Positions 46,481 through 56,180 of a stretch of 64,000 bases of DNA are shown here, one piece after another. The stretch is from Cordilura impudica (taxonomy: Eukaryota; Arthropoda; Insecta; Diptera; Scathophagidae): contig OY821517.1 in NCBI GenBank assembly GCA_963682025.1, positions 299,611,344-299,675,343 of the forward strand. Direction: 5' to 3'. The position numbers were made by a program, and so were the translations under genes. The notes under the pieces were generated by a model. It saw only the letters and a list, made by a program, of their open reading frames with translations. It made no database searches and was not told where the DNA came from. Every line of letters starts with the position of its first letter. Within the stretch, counting starts at the first letter, position 1.

Positions 46481-46679
46481 ATTTGGCAATTTTCTTTTTA
46501 GCGGTTTTTTGATTTTGCCCATTTTTGATTTTGAAGATTTTTGTTTTTTGGGCGACTTATTTTTCGCGATTTTTGGGTTCGACGATTTTTGATTTTGGCG
46601 ATATATTTTCCACGACAAATCACATTGATAACTAATGTACTTGTCAAAAGACTGTCGCTTTCGTAGTACATCATATTTT

Positions 46680-47530
46680 TTATAAAGGAGATGCCACGCC
46701 TACTAATCCCATCCTGCCCAATTTTGATTAGACTACTCACTATAATATTTGATGGACTCGTGCAAAATGTCGAGTCTTTCTTTTTTATAGTACACCAGTT
46801 ATATGATATTAGGTATCGATTTTGCATGGGCGGTGCTACGCGCACTGCTTCGAGCACGCCCATTTTTTTGTTCGACTATTATACAAAGAACTATGGGCTC
46901 ACGCAAAGCCACAAAGCTCTCTCTTTTACAGTACTTCAGATATATGCCATTAAATAGCTACTTTGCATGGGAAGTGCCACGCCCATTGGTGTGAACCCGC
47001 CAATGTTTTGTCCGACTACACATACTAAGATCTGATGGGGTCGTGAAAAGTGTCAAAGCTTTCCTTTTTTAGTACACCAGTTATATGATATCATATATTT
47101 ACTTTGTACGAGCAGTGCCACGCCCACTGCTCCGATCACGCCCATTTTTGTCTAACTACTCACATGAATAACTTATAAACTCACAGAATGTCCCAAGACT
47201 CTCACTGTTACAGTACTCCAGGTATATGGCATTTTATATATAATTTGTATGGCAGATGCCACGCCTATTGGTCCGATACTCAGACAAATTAGAAAAGCTC
47301 TCTCTATCACAGTACTCGGGATATATAATATTGAACTATTACTTGTATGGGAGGTACCACGCCCACTTGTCCGATTCCGCCCATTTCCGGCGTAGCTACT
47401 AATATTAACATAAGGTGAACTCACACAAATTTGCAAAGCTCTCCCTATCATAGTACTCAATATATATATTACAAATTTACTTTATGTGGGAAGTGCCACG
47501 CCCACTAAAAATATTTAAAAATTATAGCCT
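46680..47530. repeat. About 141-bp tandem repeats of Helitron type
   Basis: Units share TGCCACGCCCACT, TCCGAT..CGCCCAT and CTCTCxxTTACAGTACTxxxGATATAT blocks. The TGCCACGCC anchor recurs at about 46692, 46834, 46975, 47116, 47257, 47355 and 47494. Helitrons 3 and 4 carry the same kind of unit. Confidence 0.75.
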
Positions 47531-48109
47531 ATAGTACTTCCTATATCCGCATCAAGACTGTGAAAATTTCAGCCTGGTGCTATTTTTTGACCGCAGCTGT
47601 ATGTGATATTTTAAATTTAAAATTCTTGTTTTGTATAGAACACAAAGAATATTTAACTTTAATGTTTTTTTTTTGTTTTTATGTTAGTTAATTTTATTTT
47701 AATCTGTTACTTTTCACAGTTAAAACTGTATTTGTGAATTAATTTTTTTAATTTAGTTTTTTTAATTAGCGGAACACTCACTTAACCGGAATTTAAATTT
47801 TTGGGAAATTTTTTTGCGTTTTTCTCTTTCACAAGAGAATATATACTTTCCTTTTTTCAGTTTTATGCATTATATGAATTGAAGTGTATTCTGGTACATA
47901 ATTTGAAAATAAGCAAACGGGAATTCTAAGAATAATGAAATCAAGCGAAATTCTCGTAAAATTTCTAATTTTAATGAAACATTTAATTATCCGAAATGTT
48001 TTCACGCCAAGCATTCAGGAACACAGGGCTTTTTTGAAAATTACGCGATTTTTTTTTATCGGTTTTTGAGCTTTTTGATATTTTAAAGTTGACAACCCTG
48101 GCCCATGTG

Positions 48110-50233
48110 TTTCTTCATCCTCTACAAAAGTGTATTTATTTATTTTTTTTTGCTTTTTTGCACAACATTTTAACAAAACTTTCTTAATTCCCCAGTGTCT
48201 TTCTAAGTTGATAGAATTATACAATGTGTAAAAAGGCATATGTTTAGTATTAAATAAAATCAGATTAGTCAAACCTAGAGTAAGAGGGTAACTTGTTATA
48301 ATAGTTTCATTACATTCGTAATGTTATCACTTTTTAAAAATATAAATTAAATCTAAATGACCAAACAAAATACAAATGGGCTTGACTTAATTTATCTATT
48401 TGTCCATTTTCCAACAAACGGCCATTGTTTGGACACATCTGCTGCCTTAAGCCATTGCTTAGTTTTGCTATTCATTAAAGACTTTTTGGGGTTCTGTTTT
48501 TATAGGTCTATTTTCAATAGTTACATAAACCCACAAGTGTATTAGATGTGTGTTAGTGCCTATTTCATCATTAATTTCAGTTTTGTTTTTTTTATTTTTT
48601 TTTTTTGTTGCTTGTGTGTAAATTTTATAGTTCAGTATTTACGTGCTGGGTTTCCATTAATAAATGTGTACTGTAATGCTGTCTTCTTCGGGCCTGACTG
48701 TATGTTATTTACGCCAAGCATTATAATTCAATTAATAAGCTTTAATTAAACAAAAATTAGTCGCTAATTGTGTTATATACGGAAGTTCGTATGTATAAAT
48801 GTGTATCTATCGCTCTATCCGTATGTTCCACTATTTTTTTTTTTTTTAAATATTAAAGTACCTACTACGTAGTCGTGCTCTGTAGTTATTGTTGTTTATC
48901 GTACATGGTCTATATGTAATTTGGTGTTATTACAATACAATTCTATTGTACATTTTATGTATCACATGTGAATGAAATCACATGTAATCATTAATGGATG
49001 AAAGACTTATAATTATTATTTATGGACTTAGTTGGCGGGATAGCAACCAATGCAAACGGTAGTAAGTGGCTTTGTAAAGTACATAAGAAGGTAACAATAC
49101 AATGTTTTGTCAATTTTAAGGTTGGTAGAAATAAGTAATTTGATTTATTTATTTTTTTTTTAATTGTATCCTGCGTTTATTTTGTAATACGTTTTGTGGA
49201 AAATATTCTTTAATTTCCGTTTAAATAAAAATTTATATTTTCATTGCCAGGAAATTGTCTTTTTATAAAATGCTTAATTTTTCTTTTAATATTATTTTTA
49301 ATGTTTATCTTGCATTTTTTTTTTTTCATTTTGCAGCAAACACCGAACTGTATGGAAAAATACATATTTTTTAGTCCTTTCTTATTCCGAGGCTAGAGTT
49401 AACCTCCGTTAAAAGTTTAATGGAATATTTATTGGAAAAAAAAAATTTATTGTAAGGTAACACTGTTCAATGGTATCTACGTACATATACATACATATGT
49501 ATATCTATGATATTTAAACAGTTTAAACAGTTTTCTCCCGATTTTGTCCAACCATATCTTATTTGAAAGATATTTCTTTTTAGCTGTCCACCACACTTAC
49601 AGATTTTTAAAGTTTTAATTTTTTTTTTTTTTTTTTTTTGAGTCATGTTCCTTTAAAGTTGCTACTAACACATACATAAAATTATACAATGCTATGTGTG
49701 TTGATTTATTTAAACACAACTGGGACGAACGACGAATTTCGCACAGCTCGACGAATTTGTCGGCAACAATTCGTTGCGTAAACTCGTCGAATTAAATACA
49801 ATTACGACGAATTCGCATAGCAGCTGTAGTGTCATTTAAAATAAGTAATTTATATAAGGGGGGTTTCGTGTCAAGTGCACCAACTTTTGAAGTCGATGTC
49901 TTCCGATCGGGATGAAATTTGCACCAAGGTTAGTCCTATTGGATAGTAGTTTAGTCACAATTTTTCAACAAGATCGGTCAAGATCTCTCTTGTCATCCAT
50001 GTAACTTATTACCTATTGTTCTTAGAAAATTTTTTCCCAAATAGTTTAAGATAGCTATTTCTTCAATATTTCGGAAAAAAATACTTTAAAAAAACAAAAA
50101 AATTTTTAGACTCTTTTTTTTTGCTAAATCAAAGCATTTTTTGCTTTTTCTTTTCAAAAAGGGAATTATTTTTTTTTTTTTTTTTTTAAAGAAAGCTTAG
50201 GATTTTTCCTTTAAGAACTTTTTGGTCGCTTAG
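48110..50233. other. No gene seen; AT-rich spacer
   Basis: Contains homopolymer T-runs, microsatellite-like patches and a segment near 49660-49705 (AAAGTTGCTACTAACACATAC) that is the inverse of one at 43505-43552. No coding frame is convincing. The segment 49860-49990 (TCGTGTCAAGTGCACC, GATGAAATTTGCACC) has the look of a dispersed repeat. Confidence 0.4.
49727..49818. repeat. Cluster of GACGAATT motifs
   Basis: GACGAAT occurs four times and CGTCGAATT or TTCGTTG variants twice more within about 90 bp, in both orientations. No element could be assigned. Confidence 0.6.
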
Positions 50234-50445
50234 TGGGATGGGAGTGGGATATCTATCAAAATAAATGTTTTGTTACTCAAAACAACGGTTTTTCAATTTT
50301 TCACAAATGCACTATTTTTAATTTTTTCCTATTTTTGTGAAAAACCTTACAAATAAAACTTATACTGAGAAACTAGACAAATTAACCTTTCCGAAGGTAT
50401 GTAACATACCTAACTAAAATTTCATACCCTCGATACTGTAATACC
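50234..50445 (+). repeat. Left TIR of the 50234-52738 element
   Basis: About 210 bp. It contains TACTGAGAAACTAGACAAA and the palindrome-like AGGTATGTAACATACCT near its inner end, then TTTCATACCCTCGA. Confidence 0.85.
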
Positions 50446-51236
50446 CAGAATATGTTAACCTCAGGAAAAAAATCACTTTTTTTCTATAGAAATGTTGTAA
50501 AATTATTATTTTTTATTTATTTGTAATAATAATTAAATTAATATATAATAATAATATTAAAAATAAAAAGATAAATAATTTATTAAAATGTAATCTTAAT
50601 TACATTACATCCATTTATATCATAACTATTTTTATACTTAATTTATTGTAGCTGATGAAGTATTAAAGTCTTGTAAATTTTTAAATACCCAGTCTTTCAT
50701 CCAGCTTTTTTGCCGCCTTTATTTACTGCGTTTTTTTTGTCAATCCTTTCTTGGCGTTACTAGGTTCAGCTGTTGATTTCGCTGCTGGTTTATTTGTTGG
50801 CTTTGGAAAGAAATCGCATTGAATAGAGTCAGACAACGTTTTCATCTTGAGTCTTCCATCGACAAACGGTATAAAAGCATGGTATTGAGCGTTGCCATCG
50901 ATTGTTACCGCAGCATCGAATATTTCAATATTTTCAATAGTTCCTCATGATCCTCTTTGCTACTAAAAACTATTTTAGTTTCTTTACAATAATTCTTTGC
51001 CCAATGAAATAAAGCAGTCGCATCTAAGATGCGATCTTGATGAGAGCACTGGAGGCTATACTTCGCTGCATTTCTTTTAAGGTTTACTCCAATACCATCA
51101 CATGCTCCTTTACCGTGAGCAGTAGGATGAAAATGCCACTCAGCTGGCATTCCAAAATTTTTTTCATGAGCCATAAGATTTGCGAAGCTACTTTTGTTTT
51201 TAAAATATTGGCGAGCTCCGTCCGAAACGTATTATA

Positions 51237-51793
51237 CAGGGTGCGGCTAAAGTAACTATATGATTTGTTTCCAAGCGCAATACGAAGTCCTCAGTATTTA
51301 GTTTTTGGACTACTTGGATTTTGTAAGGGAAGAGGTGCAAATCGTGTTTTAAAATTCGCCGAAGAGTGCGGTCAGAAAGCTGCAACTGGGAAGATCGTCT
51401 TCTCGTTGATGTCTGCGGATTTTCTTCGACGCTCTGTCGCACAGCATCAATATTTTCGGCCGATCTGCCAGTTCGAGGTCTGCCCGTACGTCTTGAATCT
51501 CCGACAGTCCCATATTCAGCAAAATTATTCACCAACGAACGAATGGTTGGACCCGTTGGAGCAGTTCTTACACCATAAAATCTTCTGTATGCACGTTGAG
51601 TATTAATTATCGAACGATGATTTTCAATGAATAGAAAAAAAATCTTAGTTCTTTGCGCAATTGTACAGCGTTCCATTTTTTAATTATTCTCCCAAGTTTA
51701 ATTTCTGAAATAGGAAAAAAGAAAAAGTTAAATACTCGCAAGCAAAGAAGTTACAATTGTTTTACATCATATAGTAACTTTAGCCGCACCCTG
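51237..51793 (-). mobile_element. Tc1/mariner-superfamily deletion derivative
   Basis: The ends CAGGGTGCGGCTAAAGTAAC (51237) and its exact inverse (to 51793) form a TIR of at least 26 bp. The flanks are TA on both sides. It keeps only the 5' half of a transposase. It is inserted in the gene at 50650-52503. Confidence 0.9.
51262..51676 (-). pseudogene. Transposase N-terminal half (DUF4817-type HTH)
   Basis: The frame starts at 51676 with MERCTIAQRTKIFFLFIENH, RAYRRFYGVRTAPTGPTI, GRPRTGRSAENIDAVRQSV, NPQTSTRRRSSQLQLSDRTL and HDLHLFPYKIQVVQKL. This is the paired helix-turn-helix DNA-binding half of a Tc1/mariner-superfamily transposase. It ends near 51290 (FVLRLET) before any catalytic residue and fuses straight to the TIR. 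The open frame is intact. It could in principle make a DNA-binding fragment, but whether it is expressed is unknown. Confidence 0.8.
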
Positions 51794-52539
51794 TACCTTC
51801 TTTACTGTAAATTTAGATTTTAGATATTTTAGTATTATCTTCTGGTATTCATAAACTGCACCGGTATCATGTTTTAAATGGTCGGATATGATTGCCATAC
51901 TTTTGTGTTCCAGTTTATCTCTTTCATGTAGTAAATAACTACCGTGAATATAGTTGCTTGGTCGTTATTGAAGTGGAATGCTTGTATGGAATCCTGAAGA
52001 ACATATTTATAGTTTTCTGTGATATCATATGAAATAACGAATTCACCAGACTTCAAATGTATCTTCAAATCCTTGAAGAATGACCATTGCTCTTTGACTT
52101 AAAAGTCATGGGTTCTCAAGTTTAGCAATCCTGTACACATTTCTTCCGCAAAATCATCCACATTTAAAATGATTGTTTTCAATGTGCATCTATCAGTCTG
52201 AATCCAAGAACCAAATTTGACCTCCTCTATATATTCTCGATCTAAAGAGTTGATTAAATTTTCTTTGATGAATGTGGTTTTCGGGCAATTGGTACATTCA
52301 CCTAAGTGGCAAGAAGTTGTTGCGTTAGGACACATAGTCAATTTAAGGCATTCGCGGTAATCGTGTAAATCTTCTGCCGAATCATCTGTTAAATACTTTA
52401 AGTTGATTTCCTTCAACATCAGTTTAACAATTTCATGGTAAATGCAAACGCATACTGTGTGAGTTCCGCTGCTTCCTGCCAAAACGCAATGGTTTGGCCT
52501 CATTAGGGTAAATTTTGGGTAAATTGGGTAAATTTTTTT

Positions 52540-52738
52540 CGAGGGTATGAAATTTTAGTTAGGTATGTTACATACCCTCGGAAAGGTTAATTTGTCTAGT
52601 TTTTCAGTATAAGTTTTATTTGTAAGGTTTTTCACAAAAATAGGAAAAAATTCAAAATAGTGCATTTGTGAAAAATTGAAAAACCGTTGTCTTGAGTTAC
52701 AAAATATTTATTTTGATAGATATCCCACTCCCGTCCCA
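52540..52738 (-). repeat. Right TIR of the 50234-52738 element
   Basis: Inverse of the left TIR with a few changes (for example CTTGAGTT for TTTGAGTA, and CCCGTCCCA for CCCATCCCA at the tip). It abuts piggyBac coding sequence at 52741. Confidence 0.85.
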
Positions 52739-52740
52739 TT

Positions 52741-53160
52741 TTATGATGAACAAACCACGCGCAGAATCCTGCGAATATGTTGCAACGGTAGATGTCCAAC
52801 TTTTGTGGTAAGAATCCTGAGGTTAGCGTTGAAAGGTTCGACAAAAAATTGGGAAGACAAATAAATGTCGATTGCCCAAGCATTGTAGCAGAATATAACA
52901 AGTTTATGAGGGGGATTCTTTCATAGGGCGCAATAAAATCAAAATACGCTCTAAGAAGTGGTATATGCGTCTTCTTTATCACTAGGTAGATACCGCCTTG
53001 GTCAATGCTTACCTTTTATATAAACGCGCTGTATTACAAAAAGGCAACAATATCGACGAAACGTTGCCAGATTTTCGTTTTACAGTGGGTGAAACGCTTT
53101 GCAAAATGGGAACAAATGCAACAGCTCGTGGAAGAGCTTCGGTATTAACAAAAAGTCTTT
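52741..53160 (+). pseudogene. piggyBac transposase C-terminal fragment
   Basis: Across frames the + strand reads VERFDKKLGRQINVDCPSIV, AEYNKFM, then a decayed MGG(V)D..D region, RSGICVFFI, VNAYLLYKRALLQKGNN-like residues and DETLPDFRFTVGETLCKM. The NVDCPSIVAEYNxFMGGxD pattern is the third catalytic Asp region of piggyBac-type transposases. This copy belongs to another subfamily than 16107-17416. Its upstream part is missing at the right TIR of the neighbouring transposon. Frameshifts are many. Confidence 0.65.
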
Positions 53161-54349
53161 CCATATTTTAATAATTATCATTTTAGAGGAAGCATCCAAG
53201 AAGTTTGCCAATTCCCCAAAACGAATTTCGACTAGATCATATGGAGCATTGGCCCAAATGTATAGATAATCGAAATACATGCAAATTGCCGGGCTATAAT
53301 GGAAAAGTGCGACACAGTCTTATGCTTTAATAAGTCAAGAAATAGTTTTAAAAAATTTCATACAGAATAGTTCTTCAAATATAAATTAAAGCACAAGCTT
53401 TCCTGTAATAATATTATTTCTAATTAAAAATAAAAACATGAATTAAATAAAAACTGTTTTCCACAAATTTGAATTAATATTTCAGTCTACCATTTTTACA
53501 AACATTTTTGGATCATTGAAACCGATAAAATGTGAAGCTACAAAAAAATGCAAGATAGTACATTGCCATGGAACTGCTGCATGATATTGCATATATGCAT
53601 TATTACGTAACTCCTATAATACACAAAGGAAGTCAACCAAATTTAATTTCTGCAATCACAACTTAACATGTTACAATAATAAAACCCAAAAAAATGTTGT
53701 CTTTAAGGAAATTATCATGCAACGAAGGGTTATTTATTGCTACTTTTTTGCATTTTTTAATTTAAATTCTTATTTATCACATATGTTATGTTAGTATTAA
53801 TAAAATGTACAAATATTTAATTCATTTATTTTTAATTCTAAATTTAAAAAAAAAATTAACATGAACATAATATTAAATATGTAATGAAATTAAATTGAAA
53901 CATTGAAAAAAAAGTACAGTGTTTTCATTTATAAAATTAGTATAATTTTTCTTAATATGGCAATTCCGCACCTTTTACTTGATACCGATTGGAGAAATTT
54001 CTTTGTTATCTAGTTAAGAATCACAAATTTCTTAGTTTGATAACTTAGAAAATCACCATATAAAAAATGTGCCTTTTAAGTTAAGAAGACTATAATCGGA
54101 TTATTGAGGTGCACTTGAGAATTAACGTTGGAGATTTGAGAAACGTATTTGATCTCAAATGCTTCCCAAGTTGATAGCAAACAAAAATGTTTATTTTGTT
54201 AAATTTGTTAATGTGTTTGCAAAAAAATGAACTTGTGTTCTTCATTCACAATAAAATTGATTAGCATAAATTTAGGGTCAATAATTTATTAAATGAAAAA
54301 TAAAATTTCCTAGAATTTGCACTCGAATTTCGAGGGCTGGAATCTGTCA
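53161..54349. other. No gene seen; AT-rich
   Basis: About 1.2 kb of AT-rich spacer. The segment 54240-54345 (TTCATTCACAATAAAATTGA, TTTGCACTCGAATTTCGAG) resembles the inverse of 43340-43450. Confidence 0.4.
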
Positions 54350-54560
54350 GTATGTATATCAAAGCGAAAGCATGTATGTTTGTTTGTTTGTTGCTTATAG
54401 AAGCCTAAACCATTGGACCTATCTTCCTGAAGTTTTTACAGAGTAAAGCAGCTACAGACTGTAACTATTTCTGATATTTTTAGTGGGCGTGGCACCTCTC
54501 ATACAAAGTGTATTTTTAATATCATAATGCTGCGATATGTCTAAGTTCGTTGAATGATTT
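54350..54560 (+). mobile_element. Helitron 5'-end-type fragment
   Basis: Contains GTTTGTTTGTTTGTTG, CTGAAGTTTTTACAGAGTAA and AGTGGGCGTGGCACCTCTCA, the order seen near the 5' ends of Helitrons 3 and 4. A similar piece (GATAAGTGGGCGTTGCACC) follows the LINE at 56213, so the LINE remnant 54560-56180 may be inserted in a Helitron. Confidence 0.45.
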
Positions 54561-56180
54561 TCGGGTTTTTTATTTTTTGAAAATTGTACCTCTCCATGTT
54601 ATCTTCGTTCTTCCTGGTTTCCTCGCACCTTGAGGGCTCAATTCGAGTGTTTCATGGCAAATTTCATTGTATGATTGTCTTAGCGTATGACCAAGACATT
54701 TATATTTTCTCCTCTTTATTGGAGTGTTGAAGTTGTCTTCATCGGCGATTTGGAGAAGCAGTTCGTTTGTATTTACTCTAGGCCACCAAATTCTTAATAT
54801 GTTTCGCAATCATCTGTTGGTAAATGTTTGTATATTGTGCTTGATGTCTTCGTTTACCAGTCAAGTTTCGGATCCGTATAGCAGTATAGTCTTTCTGTAG
54901 GCATTGCATATTTGGAGCTTGGTCTTGGAGGAGAGGGGGTTTGACTTCCATATATTTCGAAGATTGTTTTGACCTTATGTATTCGTGAATTTACGGTACC
55001 GATACTACCGAAGTAGCAAAAGTTGTCAACGTTTTTAATTGGCGCGTTTAGCCAAAAAAAATTGGTGGTTGGTAAGATTTTCGTCCTATGTGCATTGATT
55101 TGTTGGTCATATTTGGACGCTGTTAAAGTAAAGTACTCTATCTGCCTCTGAATATTGTTCTTGTTTTTCGACATTAGAAGAAGGTCATCGGCATAGTCGA
55201 GATCCTCAAGTTGTTCATTGATTCTATACTGTATGCCTGTATTTCCACCTGATGTTGTCGAGAGTATTTCATCAAGTGCTGTAAAGAATAGGATAGGGGG
55301 CAACATTATATCTCACCGCTTATTGTGTAGAAAGTTTCAGTAATTCTTCCACAATATGTCACTCGCATTTTGGAATCGTCATATTGTGGCCTTATCAGGG
55401 TAATTATTATATCTGGTAGTCCTTTGTTAGCAAGAACATGCCATATTTTTCTCCGATCAATGGTATCAAACGCTTTTTCGAAGTCAACAAAAGTGAGATA
55501 TAGTTTTGAGTTATATTCGTTACAATCTTTAATTATAAGACGTAGGCTGTTAATTTGGTCTACGCACGAACGAATGAGACGTAAACCAGCTGACACCTTT
55601 CTCTAGTGGTTGAAGAATTACTTTATTGAAAATTTTACACAGTACTGGGCTTAGAGTTATACCTCCAATTTCCACATAGCTTAACGTCCCCTTTCTAGGG
55701 AATTTTAATTTCAAGACTCTTCTTCCAGTCTTGTGGTATGGCCTCCGTATTCCTTAATAGCGGGTGTAAGATTGTTGCGGTGATCTGAGAGTCGGACTTA
55801 AATAGTTCGGCTGGCAGAATATCGATACGGGGGCTTTACTATTATTTAGTTGATAGATAGCGGTTGTAGTTTCAATGGAATCAGGTGATTTGTTATTGCT
55901 AGAGCTTGTATGTGAACATGGTTTGTTTCCTAGTTATCATCGGGGTTATTGATATGGTTGAGAACTTCTTGGAAATGTCCATCTATATAGTTGGTCTTCC
56001 ACAGTTCGTCAGGATTTTTCCAGATTTATCGTTAATTAGTATACTGTGGGCCGACTTCTTGCTAGACAGTTTCCTAATTACATCAAAAAAAATTTTTATA
56101 TTTCCAATATTAGCACTGGCTTCGTCTTCTGATGCTAGGCTATTAAAGTAGTTACGTTTGTGTGAGATCACCTAATATTA
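54560..56180 (-). pseudogene. LINE reverse transcriptase remnant, RTE-like
   Basis: From 56171 the minus strand reads HKRNYFNSLASEDEAS and FFDVIRKLSSKK (pre-RT). At 55596-55306 it reads RSCVDQINSLRLIIKDCNEY, LTFVDFEKAFDTIDRRKIWH (first catalytic Asp) and GLPDIIITLIR. At 55306-54860: LPPILFFTALDEIL, EDLDYADDLLLMSKNKN (the YADD box intact), then INAHRTKIL. At 54809: RNILRIWWPRVNTNELL, HTLRQSYNEICHETLEL and ARKPGRTKITW. This layout is that of RTE/craniofacial development protein-like retroelements. The endonuclease is missing and frames shift several times. Confidence 0.82.

Larger units (their letters stand above)
36737..48100 (+). mobile_element. hAT element enlarged by nested insertions
   Basis: The left end CAGGGTTGTCAATTC (36737) and the inverted right end GTTGACAACCCTG (to 48100) match over 12 bases, a hAT-type TIR. 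The flanks are GCCATGTG (36729-36736) and GCCCATGTG (48101-48109), the same 8-mer apart from one extra C. A hAT C-terminal coding remnant lies inside at 38319-38540 in the same orientation. The rest is nested: mariner 36867-38236, a Tc1-TIR-bounded block (about 38676-47602), Helitrons and DINE-like copies. Removing these leaves about 1.1 kb. Confidence 0.65.
50650..52503 (-). pseudogene. Transposase-like gene, HGKGxCDG family, interrupted
   Basis: From 52503 the minus strand reads GTHTVCVCIYHE, NPT-type MCPNATTSCHLGECTNCP (a Cys-rich stretch), EEVKFGSWIQTDRC (to 52100). Then FVISYDITENYKYVLQD, AFHFNNDQATIFTVVIYY (52045-51900). After the nested element it resumes at 51230 with VSDGARQYFKNKSSFANL and EWHFHPTAHGKGACDGIG (near 51145-51090), then KRNAAKYSLQ. 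The tail is lysine-rich (50800-50700). Acidic residues in DxxENY, SDGA and HGKGxCDG could form an RNase H-fold triad; that is inference. Several stops. Its position between long TIRs supports a transposase role. Confidence 0.65.
50234..52738 (-). mobile_element. DNA transposon with about 200-bp TIRs, unassigned superfamily
   Basis: The ends TGGGATGGGAGTGGGATATC (50234) and the inverse at 52738 begin a long TIR. Left arm 50234-50445 and right arm 52540-52738 match nearly base for base, including CAACGGTTTTTCAATTTTTC and AGGTATGTAACATACCTAAC. Between them is one minus-strand gene (50650-52503), interrupted by a 557-bp element. No target duplication could be seen with these ends (GCTTAG versus TTTATG). 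Its protein family is known in many animals but I cannot name its superfamily. Confidence 0.75.

Noticed and set aside
38041..48100. Host gene within the nested region
   Set aside because: Every coding trace there belongs to mariner, hAT, Helitron or Tc1.
49960..50233. Search for a continuation of the 52741 piggyBac left of the long-TIR element
   Set aside because: The sequence is AT-rich with T-runs and no transposase motif, so insertion into an intact piggyBac is not supported.
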